64,000 nt of DNA from assembly GCF_015910445.1 (NCBI RefSeq), contig NZ_CP048882.1, positions 5,825,501 to 5,889,500 of the forward strand, read 5' to 3'. The position numbers were made by a program, and so were the translations under genes. How positions within the stretch are numbered: the first letter of the stretch is position 1; every line of letters begins with the position of its first letter. This document shows, in pieces, positions 9,359-17,188 of this stretch. The stretch comes from Streptomyces bathyalis (GTDB lineage Bacteria > Actinomycetota > Actinomycetes > Streptomycetales > Streptomycetaceae). The notes beneath the pieces are model-generated. The model ran no database searches, was not told the origin of the DNA, and saw only the letters and a list, made by a program, of their open reading frames with translations.

Positions 9359-9513
9359 CGGGGGCCACTCCCCGCGTGGACGGCGGCGTGACGTTGGCCG
9401 CATCGGCGTTCGCAGCCTTTGACCCGCTGGTCATCCGCTGGTAACACCTAACGGTGACGATGGCTGTACATACCGTTCATGGCAGCTATGTGAGATCACG
9501 GAGGGGAACCGCC

Positions 9514-9693
9514 TTGCGGACCACACTGCGCGCGCTGGAGAGCTTCGAGAACCTGCTGATGCGCAGGGGACACGAGACAGCACGCCGAAACGCCTGGACA
9601 GCGGTGCTGGAGGACCGACGCCGGGCCGTCGCGCGTACGGAGGCCCAGCGGGTACTGGAGGCCGCGGCCGACCGGAGGCCGGCCGCCACGTAA
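9514..9693 (+). CDS. Small basic protein between lipA and the DUF4191 gene, 59 aa
   Basis: I do not recognise a functional family. The reading frame encodes a charged helical peptide (LRTTLRALESFENLLMRRGHETARRN...) with no membrane segment. TTG 9514 is preferred because it follows a GGAGGGG ribosome site with 7-base spacing; an in-frame ATG at 9454 lacks one. A short ORF in this position, between lipA and the DUF4191 gene, is a regular feature of Streptomyces genomes as far as I recall, which supports it being real. The start is uncertain by up to 20 codons. Confidence 0.55.
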   Translation: MRTTLRALESFENLLMRRGHETARRNAWTAVLEDRRRAVARTEAQRVLEAAADRRPAAT

Positions 9694-9703
9694 ACTTCCC
9701 CGC

Positions 9704-10396
9704 ATGGCGAGGAAGGAAGACTCCGAGAGCAACCCGGGGCGGCTCAAGCAGATCGCTCTGACGTACAAGATGACCCGGCGTGCCGACCGGAAGATCGGCC
9801 TGATCCTGGCCGGCGTGGGGCTTGTCACCTTCGGTGTACTCCTCGCCATCGGCTACCTGATCGGGCACCCGATCTACGCGGGCATCCTGGGCGTGATGCT
9901 GGCCCTGCTCGCGATGGCGATCATCTTCGGCCGCCGGGCCGAGCGGGCGGCCTTCGGCCAGATGGAAGGACAGCCCGGCGCCGCGGCGGCCGTACTGGAG
10001 AACATCGGCAAGGGCTGGACGATCACTCCGGCCGTGGCGATGAACCGCAGCCAGGACGTCGTCCACCGTGCCGTGGGCCGTGCGGGCATCGTCCTCGTCG
10101 CCGAGGGCAATCCGAACCGGCTGCGTTCGCTGCTGGCGTCCGAGAAGAAGCGCATGGCCCGGGTCGTCTCGGACGTTCCCGTGCACGACTTCATCGTCGG
10201 CGACGACGAGGACCAGGTGGAGCTGAAGAAGCTGCGCACCAAGCTGCTGAAGCTGCCGAGAGTCCTCACCGGTCCCCAGACCACGCAGGTCAACGACCGG
10301 CTGCGCGCGATGGGCGACCTGATGAGCAACATGCCCATCCCGAAGGGCCCGATGCCGAAGGGCATGCGGATGCCGCGGGGTCAGAGCGGTCGCTGA
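9704..10396 (+). CDS. DUF4191 integral membrane protein, 230 aa
   Basis: After a 35-residue charged N-terminus (MARKEDSESNPGRLKQIALTYKMTRRADRK) come two closely spaced membrane helices (IGLILAGVGLVTFGVLLAIGYLIG and IYAGILGVMLALLAMAIIF), then a soluble C-terminal domain ending in a Met/Pro/Gly tail (MPIPKGPMPKGMRMPRG). This matches the conserved actinobacterial DUF4191 family found beside lipA. The function is unknown. ATG 9704 is the only sensible start, 10 bases after the preceding small ORF, so they are probably cotranscribed. A strong hairpin follows the gene. Confidence 0.85.
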   Translation: MARKEDSESNPGRLKQIALTYKMTRRADRKIGLILAGVGLVTFGVLLAIGYLIGHPIYAGILGVMLALLAMAIIFGRRAERAAFGQMEGQPGAAAAVLENIGKGWTITPAVAMNRSQDVVHRAVGRAGIVLVAEGNPNRLRSLLASEKKRMARVVSDVPVHDFIVGDDEDQVELKKLRTKLLKLPRVLTGPQTTQVNDRLRAMGDLMSNMPIPKGPMPKGMRMPRGQSGR

Positions 10397-10444
10397 GCGG
10401 CCGCGCCGCACGGTCGCCTGCACGGCCGTGCATCGCATACGCAC

Positions 10445-10482
10445 AGGTCCGGCCCGGGATTTCGAGCTCCCGGGCCGGACCT
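10445..10482 (+). terminator. Strong terminator hairpin after the DUF4191 gene
   Basis: A perfect 15-bp inverted repeat, AGGTCCGGCCCGGGA at 10445-10459 and its complement at 10468-10482, encloses the 8-base loop TTTCGAGC. It lies about 50 bases after the stop codon and is followed by a short T-containing stretch. Confidence 0.75.
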
Positions 10483-10484
10483 CT

Positions 10485-10562
10485 TGATGTCTGCGTGCCG
10501 ATTGATGTCCGCGTACCGGACCCTGCAGTCCGCGTGCCGGACCGTGCCGTCCGCGTGCCCGC
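10485..10562. repeat. Imperfect tandem repeats, period about 21-23 bp
   Basis: Four successive copies of a unit built on GTCCGCGTGCCGGACC occur at about 10487, 10505, 10528 and 10549, the first and last being more diverged. They lie between the DUF4191 terminator and the end of the convergent RDD gene. No protein is supported here. Confidence 0.5.
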
Positions 10563-10642
10563 GGAGCGACGGAACGGGCTCCGGGTGACGTAGCAGGTTC
10601 CCGGGCGTCGCCGCCGGGCGTGGCCGCGTACCGGCCGCCGGG

Positions 10643-11113
10643 TCAGATCCGTACCTGAACCGCGCCGGAGAGCCTGTCGTGCAGTCCGCGCCCGTCGCGG
10701 TCCCAGACGAGCGCCGGAATGGCCAGCCCCAGCAGGACCGTACGGACCGCCACGCGCCACAGCGCCAGCCGTCCCAGCCCCTCCACGGCCACCACGCGCA
10801 GCCCGAGAAGCCGCTTGCCGGGGGTGCTGCCGATCGTGCCGACCGTCAGCAGGCTCAGTACGAGGAAGACGCCCAGAGCCCAGTTGTTCGCACTGCGCAG
10901 GTCACCGCCCGCGAACAGTCCGTACGCGATCAGCGCGGAGATCGCCCAGTCGATGAACAGGGCGCCCAGCCGGCGTCCGACCGGCGCGATCGAACGTGAC
11001 CCCTCGGCGGGCAGGCCCAACCGCTCACCGCGGTGCCCGAAGTCCGCGCCCATGCCCTCGGCCGCGGCACGGGGGCCCGACAGCCATGACCCGATCGCAT
11101 CCCTGTTGTTCAC
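10643..11113 (-). CDS. RDD-family membrane protein, 156 aa
   Basis: RDD proteins are small membrane proteins of uncertain transport function, named for conserved Arg and Asp residues. Here APVGRRLGALFIDWAISALIAYGLFAGG carries the RR...D signature in the first helix. A second helix follows (WALGVFLVLSLLTVG), then GSTPGKRLLGLRVVAVEG and a final helix. GTG 11113 gives a compact start (VNNRDAIGSWLSGP). No ribosome site precedes it, but a TANNNT-like TACGGT lies 6 bases before the GTG, so the mRNA may be leaderless. The gene is divergent from glnA, with the GlnR box in the gap. Confidence 0.82.
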   Translation of the reverse strand: MNNRDAIGSWLSGPRAAAEGMGADFGHRGERLGLPAEGSRSIAPVGRRLGALFIDWAISALIAYGLFAGGDLRSANNWALGVFLVLSLLTVGTIGSTPGKRLLGLRVVAVEGLGRLALWRVAVRTVLLGLAIPALVWDRDGRGLHDRLSGAVQVRI

Positions 11114-11179
11114 ACGGCAACCGTATCGCGGGTGAGAATGACCTTGTCCGCAGGTCATCGGGTATCGGCGGGACACTGG

Positions 11180-11217
11180 TTAACATCAGCGAAACAGGTG
11201 GGTCACGCTTGAGAAAT
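11180..11217 (+). promoter_or_regulatory. GlnR binding box in front of glnA
   Basis: Four half-sites with exact 6-base spacers: TTAAC (11180-11184), GAAAC (11191-11195), GTCAC (11202-11206) and GAAAT (11213-11217). This a-b-a-b layout with 11-bp period is the published architecture of GlnR boxes in Streptomyces, where the global nitrogen regulator GlnR activates glnA under nitrogen limitation. It lies 92 bases before the glnA start. Confidence 0.85.
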
Positions 11218-11308
11218 CGCGCCTGCCTATGGTCGCCACAGCGCGCGCCACCGCACTGGCCTGCGTACCAGCAATTCCCGTCCCTCCGCGGCGGGACTAG
11301 GAGGATGG

Positions 11309-12724
11309 ATGTTCCAGAACGCCGCCGAGGCCAAGAAATACATCGCGGACAACGACGTGAAGTTCATCGACGTCCGGTTCTGCGACCTGCCGGGCATCAT
11401 GCAGCACTTCACGGTCCCGGCCGAATCCTTCGACCCGGACGAGAACCTGATGTTCGACGGTTCCTCGATCCGCGGCTTCCAGGCCATCCACGAGTCGGAC
11501 ATGGCGCTCGTCCCCGACCTGAGCACGGCCCGGGTGGACCCCTTCCGCGAGCAGAAGCACATCAACATCAACTTCTTCATCCACGACCCGATCACCGGCG
11601 AGCAGTACAGCCGTGACCCGCGGAACGTGGCGAAGAAGGCCGAGGCCTACCTGGCATCCTCCGGCATCGCCGACACCGCGTTCTTCGGCCCCGAGGCGGA
11701 GTTCTACGTCTTCGACGAGGTGCGCTTCGAGACCAAGGCCAACGCCGGTTACTACCACATCGACTCCGAAGCGGGCGCCTGGAACACCGGCACCATCGAG
11801 GACGGCGGCAACCGCGGCTACAAGGTCCGCTACAAGGGCGGCTACTTCCCGGCCCCGCCCGTCGACCACTTCGCCGACCTGCGTGCCGAGATCACCTCGG
11901 AGCTGAACAGCGCCGGCCTCAAGGTCGAGCGCCAGCACCACGAGGTGGGCACGGCCGGACAGGCCGAGATCAACTACAGGTTCAACACGCTGCTCGCCGC
12001 CGCCGACGACCTGATGCTCTTCAAGTACATCGTGAAGAACACCGCCTGGCGCAACGGCAAGACCGCCACGTTCATGCCCAAGCCGATCTTCGGTGACAAC
12101 GGTTCCGGCATGCACGTGCACCAGTCGCTGTGGAACGACGGTTCGCCGCTCTTCTACGACGAGCAGGGCTACGCGGGCCTGTCCGACACCGCCCGCTACT
12201 ACATCGGCGGCATCCTCAAGCACGCCCCGTCGCTGCTGGCGTTCACCAACCCGACGGTGAACTCCTACCACCGTCTGGTCCCGGGCTTCGAGGCGCCGGT
12301 CAACCTGGTCTACTCGCAGCGCAACCGCTCCGCCGCGATGCGCATCCCGATCACGGGCTCCAACCCGAAGGCCAAGCGCGTCGAGTTCCGCGCGCCGGAC
12401 CCGTCCTCGAACCCGTACCTGGCCTTCGCGGCGCTGCTGATGGCGGGCCTCGACGGCGTGAAGAACAAGATCGAGCCGGCCGAGCCGATCGACAAGGACC
12501 TCTACGAGCTCGCCCCCGAGGAGCACGCGGGCGTCCCGCAGGTCCCCACCTCCCTCCCCGCGGTCCTGGAAGCCCTCGAGGCGGACAACGAGTACCTGCA
12601 GGCGGGCGGTGTCTTCACGGCCGACCTGATCGACACGTGGATCGAGTACAAGCGCGAGAACGAGATCGCTCCGATGCAACTGCGGCCGCACCCGCACGAG
12701 TTCGAGCTGTACTTCGACATCTAG
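11309..12724 (+). CDS. glnA: Glutamine synthetase I (GlnA)
   Basis: GlnA makes glutamine from glutamate, ammonia and ATP as a dodecamer. All family signatures are visible in the 471-aa protein: DGSSIRGF near residue 50, the metal-ligand region FFGPEAEFYVFD, KPIFGDNGSGMHVHQSLW with the active-site loop, NPTVNSYHRLVPGFEAPVNLVYSQRNRSAAMRIP with the substrate Arg, and the adenylylation site in DLYELAPEE near residue 400, so it is the adenylylated GSI-beta type. ATG 11309 follows AGGAGG. The final codons LYFDI-stop are the sequence duplicated at three other points in the window. Regulation: the GlnR box upstream. The gene itself is intact. Confidence 0.98.
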   Translation: MFQNAAEAKKYIADNDVKFIDVRFCDLPGIMQHFTVPAESFDPDENLMFDGSSIRGFQAIHESDMALVPDLSTARVDPFREQKHININFFIHDPITGEQYSRDPRNVAKKAEAYLASSGIADTAFFGPEAEFYVFDEVRFETKANAGYYHIDSEAGAWNTGTIEDGGNRGYKVRYKGGYFPAPPVDHFADLRAEITSELNSAGLKVERQHHEVGTAGQAEINYRFNTLLAAADDLMLFKYIVKNTAWRNGKTATFMPKPIFGDNGSGMHVHQSLWNDGSPLFYDEQGYAGLSDTARYYIGGILKHAPSLLAFTNPTVNSYHRLVPGFEAPVNLVYSQRNRSAAMRIPITGSNPKAKRVEFRAPDPSSNPYLAFAALLMAGLDGVKNKIEPAEPIDKDLYELAPEEHAGVPQVPTSLPAVLEALEADNEYLQAGGVFTADLIDTWIEYKRENEIAPMQLRPHPHEFELYFDI

Positions 12725-12725
12725 A
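12705..12725 (+). repeat. Attachment-site copy 1: 3' end of glnA
   Basis: The last six codons and stop of glnA, with core TGTACTTCGACATCTAG, are identical over 21 bases to 20991-21011 and share the 15-base GTACTTCGACATCTA with 26404-26418 and the 14-base TGTACTTCGACATC with 60167-60180. This is the expected footprint of site-specific integration into the 3' end of glnA with the gene kept intact. Integration is inferred; the repeats are seen. Confidence 0.75.
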
Positions 12726-12771
12726 AGCAGAGCGGGGCCGGTTGATCCGGTCTCCGACGGCGCGTCACCTC

Positions 12772-12817
12772 GGTGGCCCGCGGAGGACGCCTCAAGGCGG
12801 CGTCTCCGCGGGCCACC
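12772..12817 (+). terminator. Hairpin after glnA, recurring beside other core copies
   Basis: Arms GGTGGCCCGCGGAG (12772-12785) and CTCCGCGGGCCACC (12804-12817) form a perfect 14-bp stem 47 bases after the glnA stop. Related hairpins stand at the same place after the duplicated glnA ends at 21,051 and 26,461. The 464 bases from here to the next gene hold no convincing ORF, only the leader features listed separately. Confidence 0.7.
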
Positions 12818-13042
12818 GTTCGTTTCCGGCATCGCGTGCGCCACGCCACGGGGGTATGCCCTGAATTCGAAGGCGCCGAGGGTGCGCGGGCACCGTCGCG
12901 TCCCCGGGCGGGGACCGCTTCGGCAGCGCCGATGAAGCACCGCCGGGCAATACCCATCACTGTCATGACAATTCGCCTGACATGAGATGTAACTCACCGT
13001 CGCAGTGCAGAGCTGGGTGTAATCGGGGTGTCGGGGGAGTGT

Positions 13043-13052
13043 TACTGTCGAT
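13043..13052 (+). promoter_or_regulatory. Possible -10 region of the element-1 operon
   Basis: TACTGTCGAT fits TANNNT and is repeated exactly at 23041-23050 in the cold-shock gene leader of element 2. It lies about 230 bases before the first gene of the operon. No clear -35 was seen. Low confidence. Confidence 0.3.
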
Positions 13053-13100
13053 CGTCGGCGCAAGCCTCAGGCAGTAAGTAGCAAGCCAGAGTTGACCGAG

Positions 13101-13119
13101 GCAGAAGCGAGGCTTCTGC
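13101..13119. promoter_or_regulatory. Perfect palindrome in the operon leader
   Basis: GCAGAAGC-GAG-GCTTCTGC is an 8-3-8 perfect inverted repeat 163 bases before the first gene of the element-1 operon. It could be a regulator operator or a leader hairpin. No regulator gene is in this element, so a binder would be encoded elsewhere. Confidence 0.4.
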
Positions 13120-13281
13120 ACAGGGTCTTCCAGAAGAATTCCGGTTCCCCGTGAGATTTCCGGGACGGGCCGTAGAACGCTGTACTGCACGAACTGCAGC
13201 TGAACCACCCCACACCTCGACGGTGTCCGCTCTTCCGGGGCGCCGTTCTCCTACGCATGCCGTGAAGCAGGAAACGAAACC

Positions 13282-14544
13282 ATGCCCGTTCAATCACTCG
13301 CGGAACTCGTACGCTTCGTCCGCCGCAATTCGCCCTTCTACGCAGCTCTTTATTCCGGTCTGCCCGACCGTGTGACGGAGCTGAGTGAACTGCCGGTCAT
13401 ACCCCAGACCGAGTTCTGGCAGGCCAACACCCCTCGCGGAAACACACTGCTGACCGGCCCGTTGGACGAGGCAGTGGTTTTCAAGAGCGGAGGGACCACG
13501 GGGGCGCCGAAGTTCTCCTTCTACACCCGAGAGGAATGGCACGAATTCACCACGGCTTTCGGCGCCGGGCTGGTCGAGGCCGGGCTGCGGCCCGGTCAGC
13601 GGGTCGCCGACCTCTTCTACACGGGCGACCTCTACGCCAGTTTCATCTTCATCCTGGACGCACTGCACCGGGCCCCGGTCGCCAACGTCCGCCTTCCGAT
13701 CGGTGGCGCCGCGCCCGTGGCCTCGACCGTCGACACACTCGAGCAGTTCGACGTCGAGGTGCTCGCAGCAACCCCGACGACTCTCTGCTCCCTCGCCGAG
13801 TACTTACAGGCAGACGGTCGCCGACTGCCCCACGTGACCACCCTGTTCTTCGGTGGCGAGAGCATCTTCAGCGACCAGCAGCGCCTGCTGGCAACGGCTT
13901 TCCCCAACGCCCGTGTGGCCTCCGTCGGTTACGCCGCGGTGGACGCCGGACTCGTGGGCGCCGCTGTGCCGGGCGGCGACCCGCGGCTGCACCGCGCCTT
14001 CACCCCGCACACCGTGGTGGAGATCCTCGACGAGCACACCGGGGAACCCGTCACCCGCCCCGGCGTCCCGGGCCGCGTCGTCGTCACCGATCTGCGCCGG
14101 CGCCTGATGCCGGTCCTGCGCTACCCCGTCGGTGACCGCGCCGAGTGGACCGACACCGCGGCCGGACACTTCCGCATCCTCGGGCGCGCCGAAGAGGGGC
14201 TCCGCGTGGGCCCGGTTGCGCTGCACACCCAGGACATGCACGACCTGGTGCGGTCGGTCGACCCCGCGGGCCGCATCACCGGTCTGCAACTGGTGGTGCG
14301 CCGCTGGGAGGACCGCGACGGGCTGATGCTGCGTCTCGGCTCCGACCTCCGGGACGAGGACCTGCCCGAACTCACCGCGGCCGTGGACAAGGCGTTCCTG
14401 GCGGCCCGCCCGATGTACGCGGCGGCGGTCGCCGCCCGTCACGTCCACCCGATGGCCGTGGAGTGGGTGCGTCATGCCGACCTCGCCGTCAACCCCCGCT
14501 CCGGGAAGCTGATTCGCGCCATCGACGAACGCCCGCACGCATGA
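13282..14544 (+). CDS. PaaK-like adenylate-forming ligase, 420 aa
   Basis: The protein resembles phenylacetate-CoA ligase and coenzyme F390 synthetase-like enzymes, which activate a carboxylate as acyl-AMP. Visible motifs: the phosphate loop FKSGGTTGAPKFSFYT near residue 70, FGGE near residue 191 (VTTLFFGGESIF), RYPVGDRAEW (hinge-type D) and a terminal lysine region NPRSGKLIRAI that would contact the adenylate. ATG 13282 has a weak AGGAA site. It is the first gene of a five-gene operon whose members overlap by four bases. Codon 175 is TTA (13804-13806), so translation should depend on the bldA tRNA, typical of late-growth or secondary-metabolite genes. The substrate is unknown. Confidence 0.8.
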   Translation: MPVQSLAELVRFVRRNSPFYAALYSGLPDRVTELSELPVIPQTEFWQANTPRGNTLLTGPLDEAVVFKSGGTTGAPKFSFYTREEWHEFTTAFGAGLVEAGLRPGQRVADLFYTGDLYASFIFILDALHRAPVANVRLPIGGAAPVASTVDTLEQFDVEVLAATPTTLCSLAEYLQADGRRLPHVTTLFFGGESIFSDQQRLLATAFPNARVASVGYAAVDAGLVGAAVPGGDPRLHRAFTPHTVVEILDEHTGEPVTRPGVPGRVVVTDLRRRLMPVLRYPVGDRAEWTDTAAGHFRILGRAEEGLRVGPVALHTQDMHDLVRSVDPAGRITGLQLVVRRWEDRDGLMLRLGSDLRDEDLPELTAAVDKAFLAARPMYAAAVAARHVHPMAVEWVRHADLAVNPRSGKLIRAIDERPHA

Positions 14545-16040
14545 GTGCGGCGAAGGGGCATGGCGGACGACTGCCCGTCGTCCTGCGCAACCCCGCCTTC
14601 GGCGCCGTGTGGATCGCCCAGGTCCTCACCCAGGGCTCGGCGCGGATGTTCCAGGTCGGCATCGTCTGGTGGCTCGTGCAGTACGCCGCCGAGTCCGAAC
14701 CGGGCCTCGCCTCCGGCGCGTTCCTCGCCGTGAGCACGCTTCCCGCGGTCGCCCTGGCCCCGGTGGTCGCCGCCGTCATCGCCCGCAACCCGTACCGGTC
14801 GGTCATGGCCGCGTCGGCCGCCGCGGCCGGACTGGTCGCCGCGTGCACTGCGGCGTGGGCGTTCACGACTCCGTTGCCGACGGGCGTCGCCTACGGCGCG
14901 GCCCTGCTCCTGGCTGGCTGCCAGGCCCTGTTCGACCCCTGTCTGACCACGTCCGTTCCCGAACTCGTCGACGACGCCGACATCGAGGCGGCGACCGGCT
15001 TCGAGTTGTCCACGCAATCCCTCGCGGGGCTGGCCGGCGGTCTCCTCGGCCCGCTCGTGGCCGACGCCTGGGGGCTGCCGGGCATCGTCGCCGGATGCGC
15101 CGGTGCGTACCTGCTGGCCGCAGGGCTGATCGGCGTCACACGCTTCCCTAGAACCGCGCCCGCCGGAACCACGCCCGCCGGGACGGGAGTTGACGGGACG
15201 GGAGTCGAGGGAACGCGAAGCGGAGGAACGGCGGCACGGTCCGCCGAGGAGCCGCCACCGGGCGGCGAACCGTCTGCCGCTCCGCGTCGTACGCTGCGGC
15301 AGATCCTCGCCGGACTGCCGTTCATCCGGCGGGTGCTGCTCAGCTTCGCCGCGGCGAACGTCTTCACCACGGCCGTCTTCGTCGTCATGCCGCTCTACAC
15401 CGCCTCCGTGCTGCGTGCCGACGGTTCGACCGTGGCGCTGCTGGAGGCGTCGCTCGGTATCGGCACCCTCGCCGGGTCGTTCACCGGCGCCCGGCTGCCG
15501 GGGCGCCCGACCACGGTCGGCGCCGTCTGCCTCGGACTCATGGCGGCCTCGTTCGCACTTCCGGGCATGCTCGCGGACCGGACCGCCTACGCGGTGGCCA
15601 TGGCCGTCGCGGGATGGTGCGTCGGCGCCGTCGGCGTACGGTTCGTGGCTCTCTTCCAGCGGCTCGTACCGCCCGCCGACAAGCCGGGGTTCTTCGCCGT
15701 CATGCAGTCGCTGCTCGGGGCCACCTTCCCGCTCGCTTCCCTGCTCTTCGGCGTCCTGGGCGACCAGATCTCGCCGCAGACCCTCTGTCTGGTCCAGGCA
15801 ACGGGACTGGTGCCGGTGGCGCTCGTCCTGTGGTGGACGGGCGCCGGGGGGAAGGCCGCCGGCGAACTGACGGTCCCGCCCGGCTCCGGGGCGACGGCGG
15901 CGGCCGCCGGGCAGCGCCCGGGTGATCCGGGCGCCGGCGAGCCGGCGTCCGCCCATGACCCCGGGCACGTTCTGCCGGACGCGACGGCTGCAACCGCCAC
16001 CGCCGCTGCCGCGGCCACCGCTGAAGGAGGAGCACGATGA
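14541..16040 (+). CDS. Major facilitator superfamily transporter, 499 aa
   Basis: Twelve hydrophobic segments in two halves, starting FGAVWIAQVLTQGSARMFQVGIVWWLV, with an ELVDDADIEAATGFELSTQS loop after helix 4 of the kind seen in macrolide-efflux-like MFS proteins. The central cytoplasmic linker (about residues 208-250) is Gly/Thr/Pro-rich with near-repeats such as GTTPAGTGVDGTGVEGT. A hydrophilic Ala/Gly-rich tail of about 55 residues ends in a run of AT-AAA repeats. It starts at the ATGA overlap with the ligase gene. In this operon it most simply exports the product of the LuxE/LuxC pathway. The substrate is inferred only. Confidence 0.82.
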   Translation: MSAAKGHGGRLPVVLRNPAFGAVWIAQVLTQGSARMFQVGIVWWLVQYAAESEPGLASGAFLAVSTLPAVALAPVVAAVIARNPYRSVMAASAAAAGLVAACTAAWAFTTPLPTGVAYGAALLLAGCQALFDPCLTTSVPELVDDADIEAATGFELSTQSLAGLAGGLLGPLVADAWGLPGIVAGCAGAYLLAAGLIGVTRFPRTAPAGTTPAGTGVDGTGVEGTRSGGTAARSAEEPPPGGEPSAAPRRTLRQILAGLPFIRRVLLSFAAANVFTTAVFVVMPLYTASVLRADGSTVALLEASLGIGTLAGSFTGARLPGRPTTVGAVCLGLMAASFALPGMLADRTAYAVAMAVAGWCVGAVGVRFVALFQRLVPPADKPGFFAVMQSLLGATFPLASLLFGVLGDQISPQTLCLVQATGLVPVALVLWWTGAGGKAAGELTVPPGSGATAAAAGQRPGDPGAGEPASAHDPGHVLPDATAATATAAAAATAEGGAR

Positions 16041-17188
16041 CCGTCACGATCACCCCCGCCGTCCTCCAGGACGTCGCGGAACTGCGGCAGTTGTACTTCG
16101 AGGTCTACGGCCACGGATACCCGGTGCCGCTCGGCAGCGACCCCGCCGAGATGCGACGGCTCATCGCCGACGCGCACACCCACTGGCTGGTCGCGCGCAA
16201 GCCCGGCACCGGGGAACTGGCCGGCTCGGTGGTCGTGCAGACCGACCCCGGGAGCCGGATCGGCAAACTCGTCGGACTCGTCGTCCACCCCGTCCACCGC
16301 GAGGGCGGACTGGCCGGACGACTGACCGGCGCCGTCTGCACCGGCGCCCTGGCCACCGGTTCCCTCGACTCGATCTACACGACGGTCCGGGTGGTCACCG
16401 AAGGCCCCCAGCACATCGTCGTGCGCAACGGTTTCCGCCCGCTGGGGCTGATGCCCAACGCCGTCGAAGTGGCGGGCTGCGAAAGCCTCGCACTCTTCGC
16501 CCGCTACGCCGACGACGTACTGGACCGCCGCGAGCAGGTGCCGTACGTGCCCGCCCCGCTGGCTCCGCTCCTCACCGCCGCGGAGGAGGCCTCGGGCATC
16601 GGCTACGCGAACGTCCGTCCTGCCGAGGCACCGGACGCGGGCCCGCCCACCGGACCGGCAGCCCCCTCCACCACAGCCATGGAGATCGTCACCGCCCGCT
16701 CCTTCGTCAACCGGCGCTTCCTGGAACAGTTCCCCGACCCGGCGGGACGCTTCTTCCCGCTGCACTCCCCGAACGCGATCCTCACCCCGGAGAACGGTGA
16801 GTTCGAGGCGTACGCGGACCTGGACCCGGTCACCGGAAGCTGCTCGCTCATCGCGGTGCACCCCTGCGCCGCCGCCATGGCGCACGCCCTGGAACCACTG
16901 ATGACCGCGGTCACCCGTACCGGCGTGGACTACGTCGAGACGCTGCTCCCGCTCTCCGACACCGCGGGACTCAGCGCCTTCCTGGCCGCGGGATTCGTTC
17001 CCAGCGCGCTCTATCCGGCCATGCGCCGCCTCGGCGACCGCTTCCACGACTACGTCGTGCTCTCCCGGACCAACCGGCAGATCGACTTCCGTGCCACCGC
17101 CGTCAGTTCGCTGGTGCAGCCGTACCTGAGCGCGTACCTGCGGGCCTGGACCGCGACCTACCTTCCACTTCACGAGGTTGTCTCATGA
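16037..17188 (+). CDS. GNAT-type acetyltransferase-like protein, 383 aa
   Basis: The first 150 residues fit a GNAT fold: LRQLYFEVYGHGYPVPL, WLVARKPGTGELAGSVVVQ, then KLVGLVVHPVHREGGLAGRLTGAVCTGAL where the acetyl-CoA loop is HREGGLAGRL, and a terminal IVVRNGFRPLGLMP. After an Ala/Pro linker (residues about 195-215), a second domain ends with another GNAT-like tail, VDYVETLLPLSDTAGLSAFLAAGFVPSALYPA. So it may be a double-GNAT protein with the second copy lacking a clear acetyl-CoA loop. It overlaps its neighbours at both ends (ATGA). A role in N-acylating the operon's product is a reasonable guess, no more. Confidence 0.7.
   Translation: MTVTITPAVLQDVAELRQLYFEVYGHGYPVPLGSDPAEMRRLIADAHTHWLVARKPGTGELAGSVVVQTDPGSRIGKLVGLVVHPVHREGGLAGRLTGAVCTGALATGSLDSIYTTVRVVTEGPQHIVVRNGFRPLGLMPNAVEVAGCESLALFARYADDVLDRREQVPYVPAPLAPLLTAAEEASGIGYANVRPAEAPDAGPPTGPAAPSTTAMEIVTARSFVNRRFLEQFPDPAGRFFPLHSPNAILTPENGEFEAYADLDPVTGSCSLIAVHPCAAAMAHALEPLMTAVTRTGVDYVETLLPLSDTAGLSAFLAAGFVPSALYPAMRRLGDRFHDYVVLSRTNRQIDFRATAVSSLVQPYLSAYLRAWTATYLPLHEVVS

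Noticed and set aside
11297..13063. A 588-codon minus-strand reading frame opposite glnA
   Set aside because: It is the mirror of a strongly biased coding gene; high-GC genomes give long antisense frames. Its protein is Val/Arg/Asp-rich with no motif.
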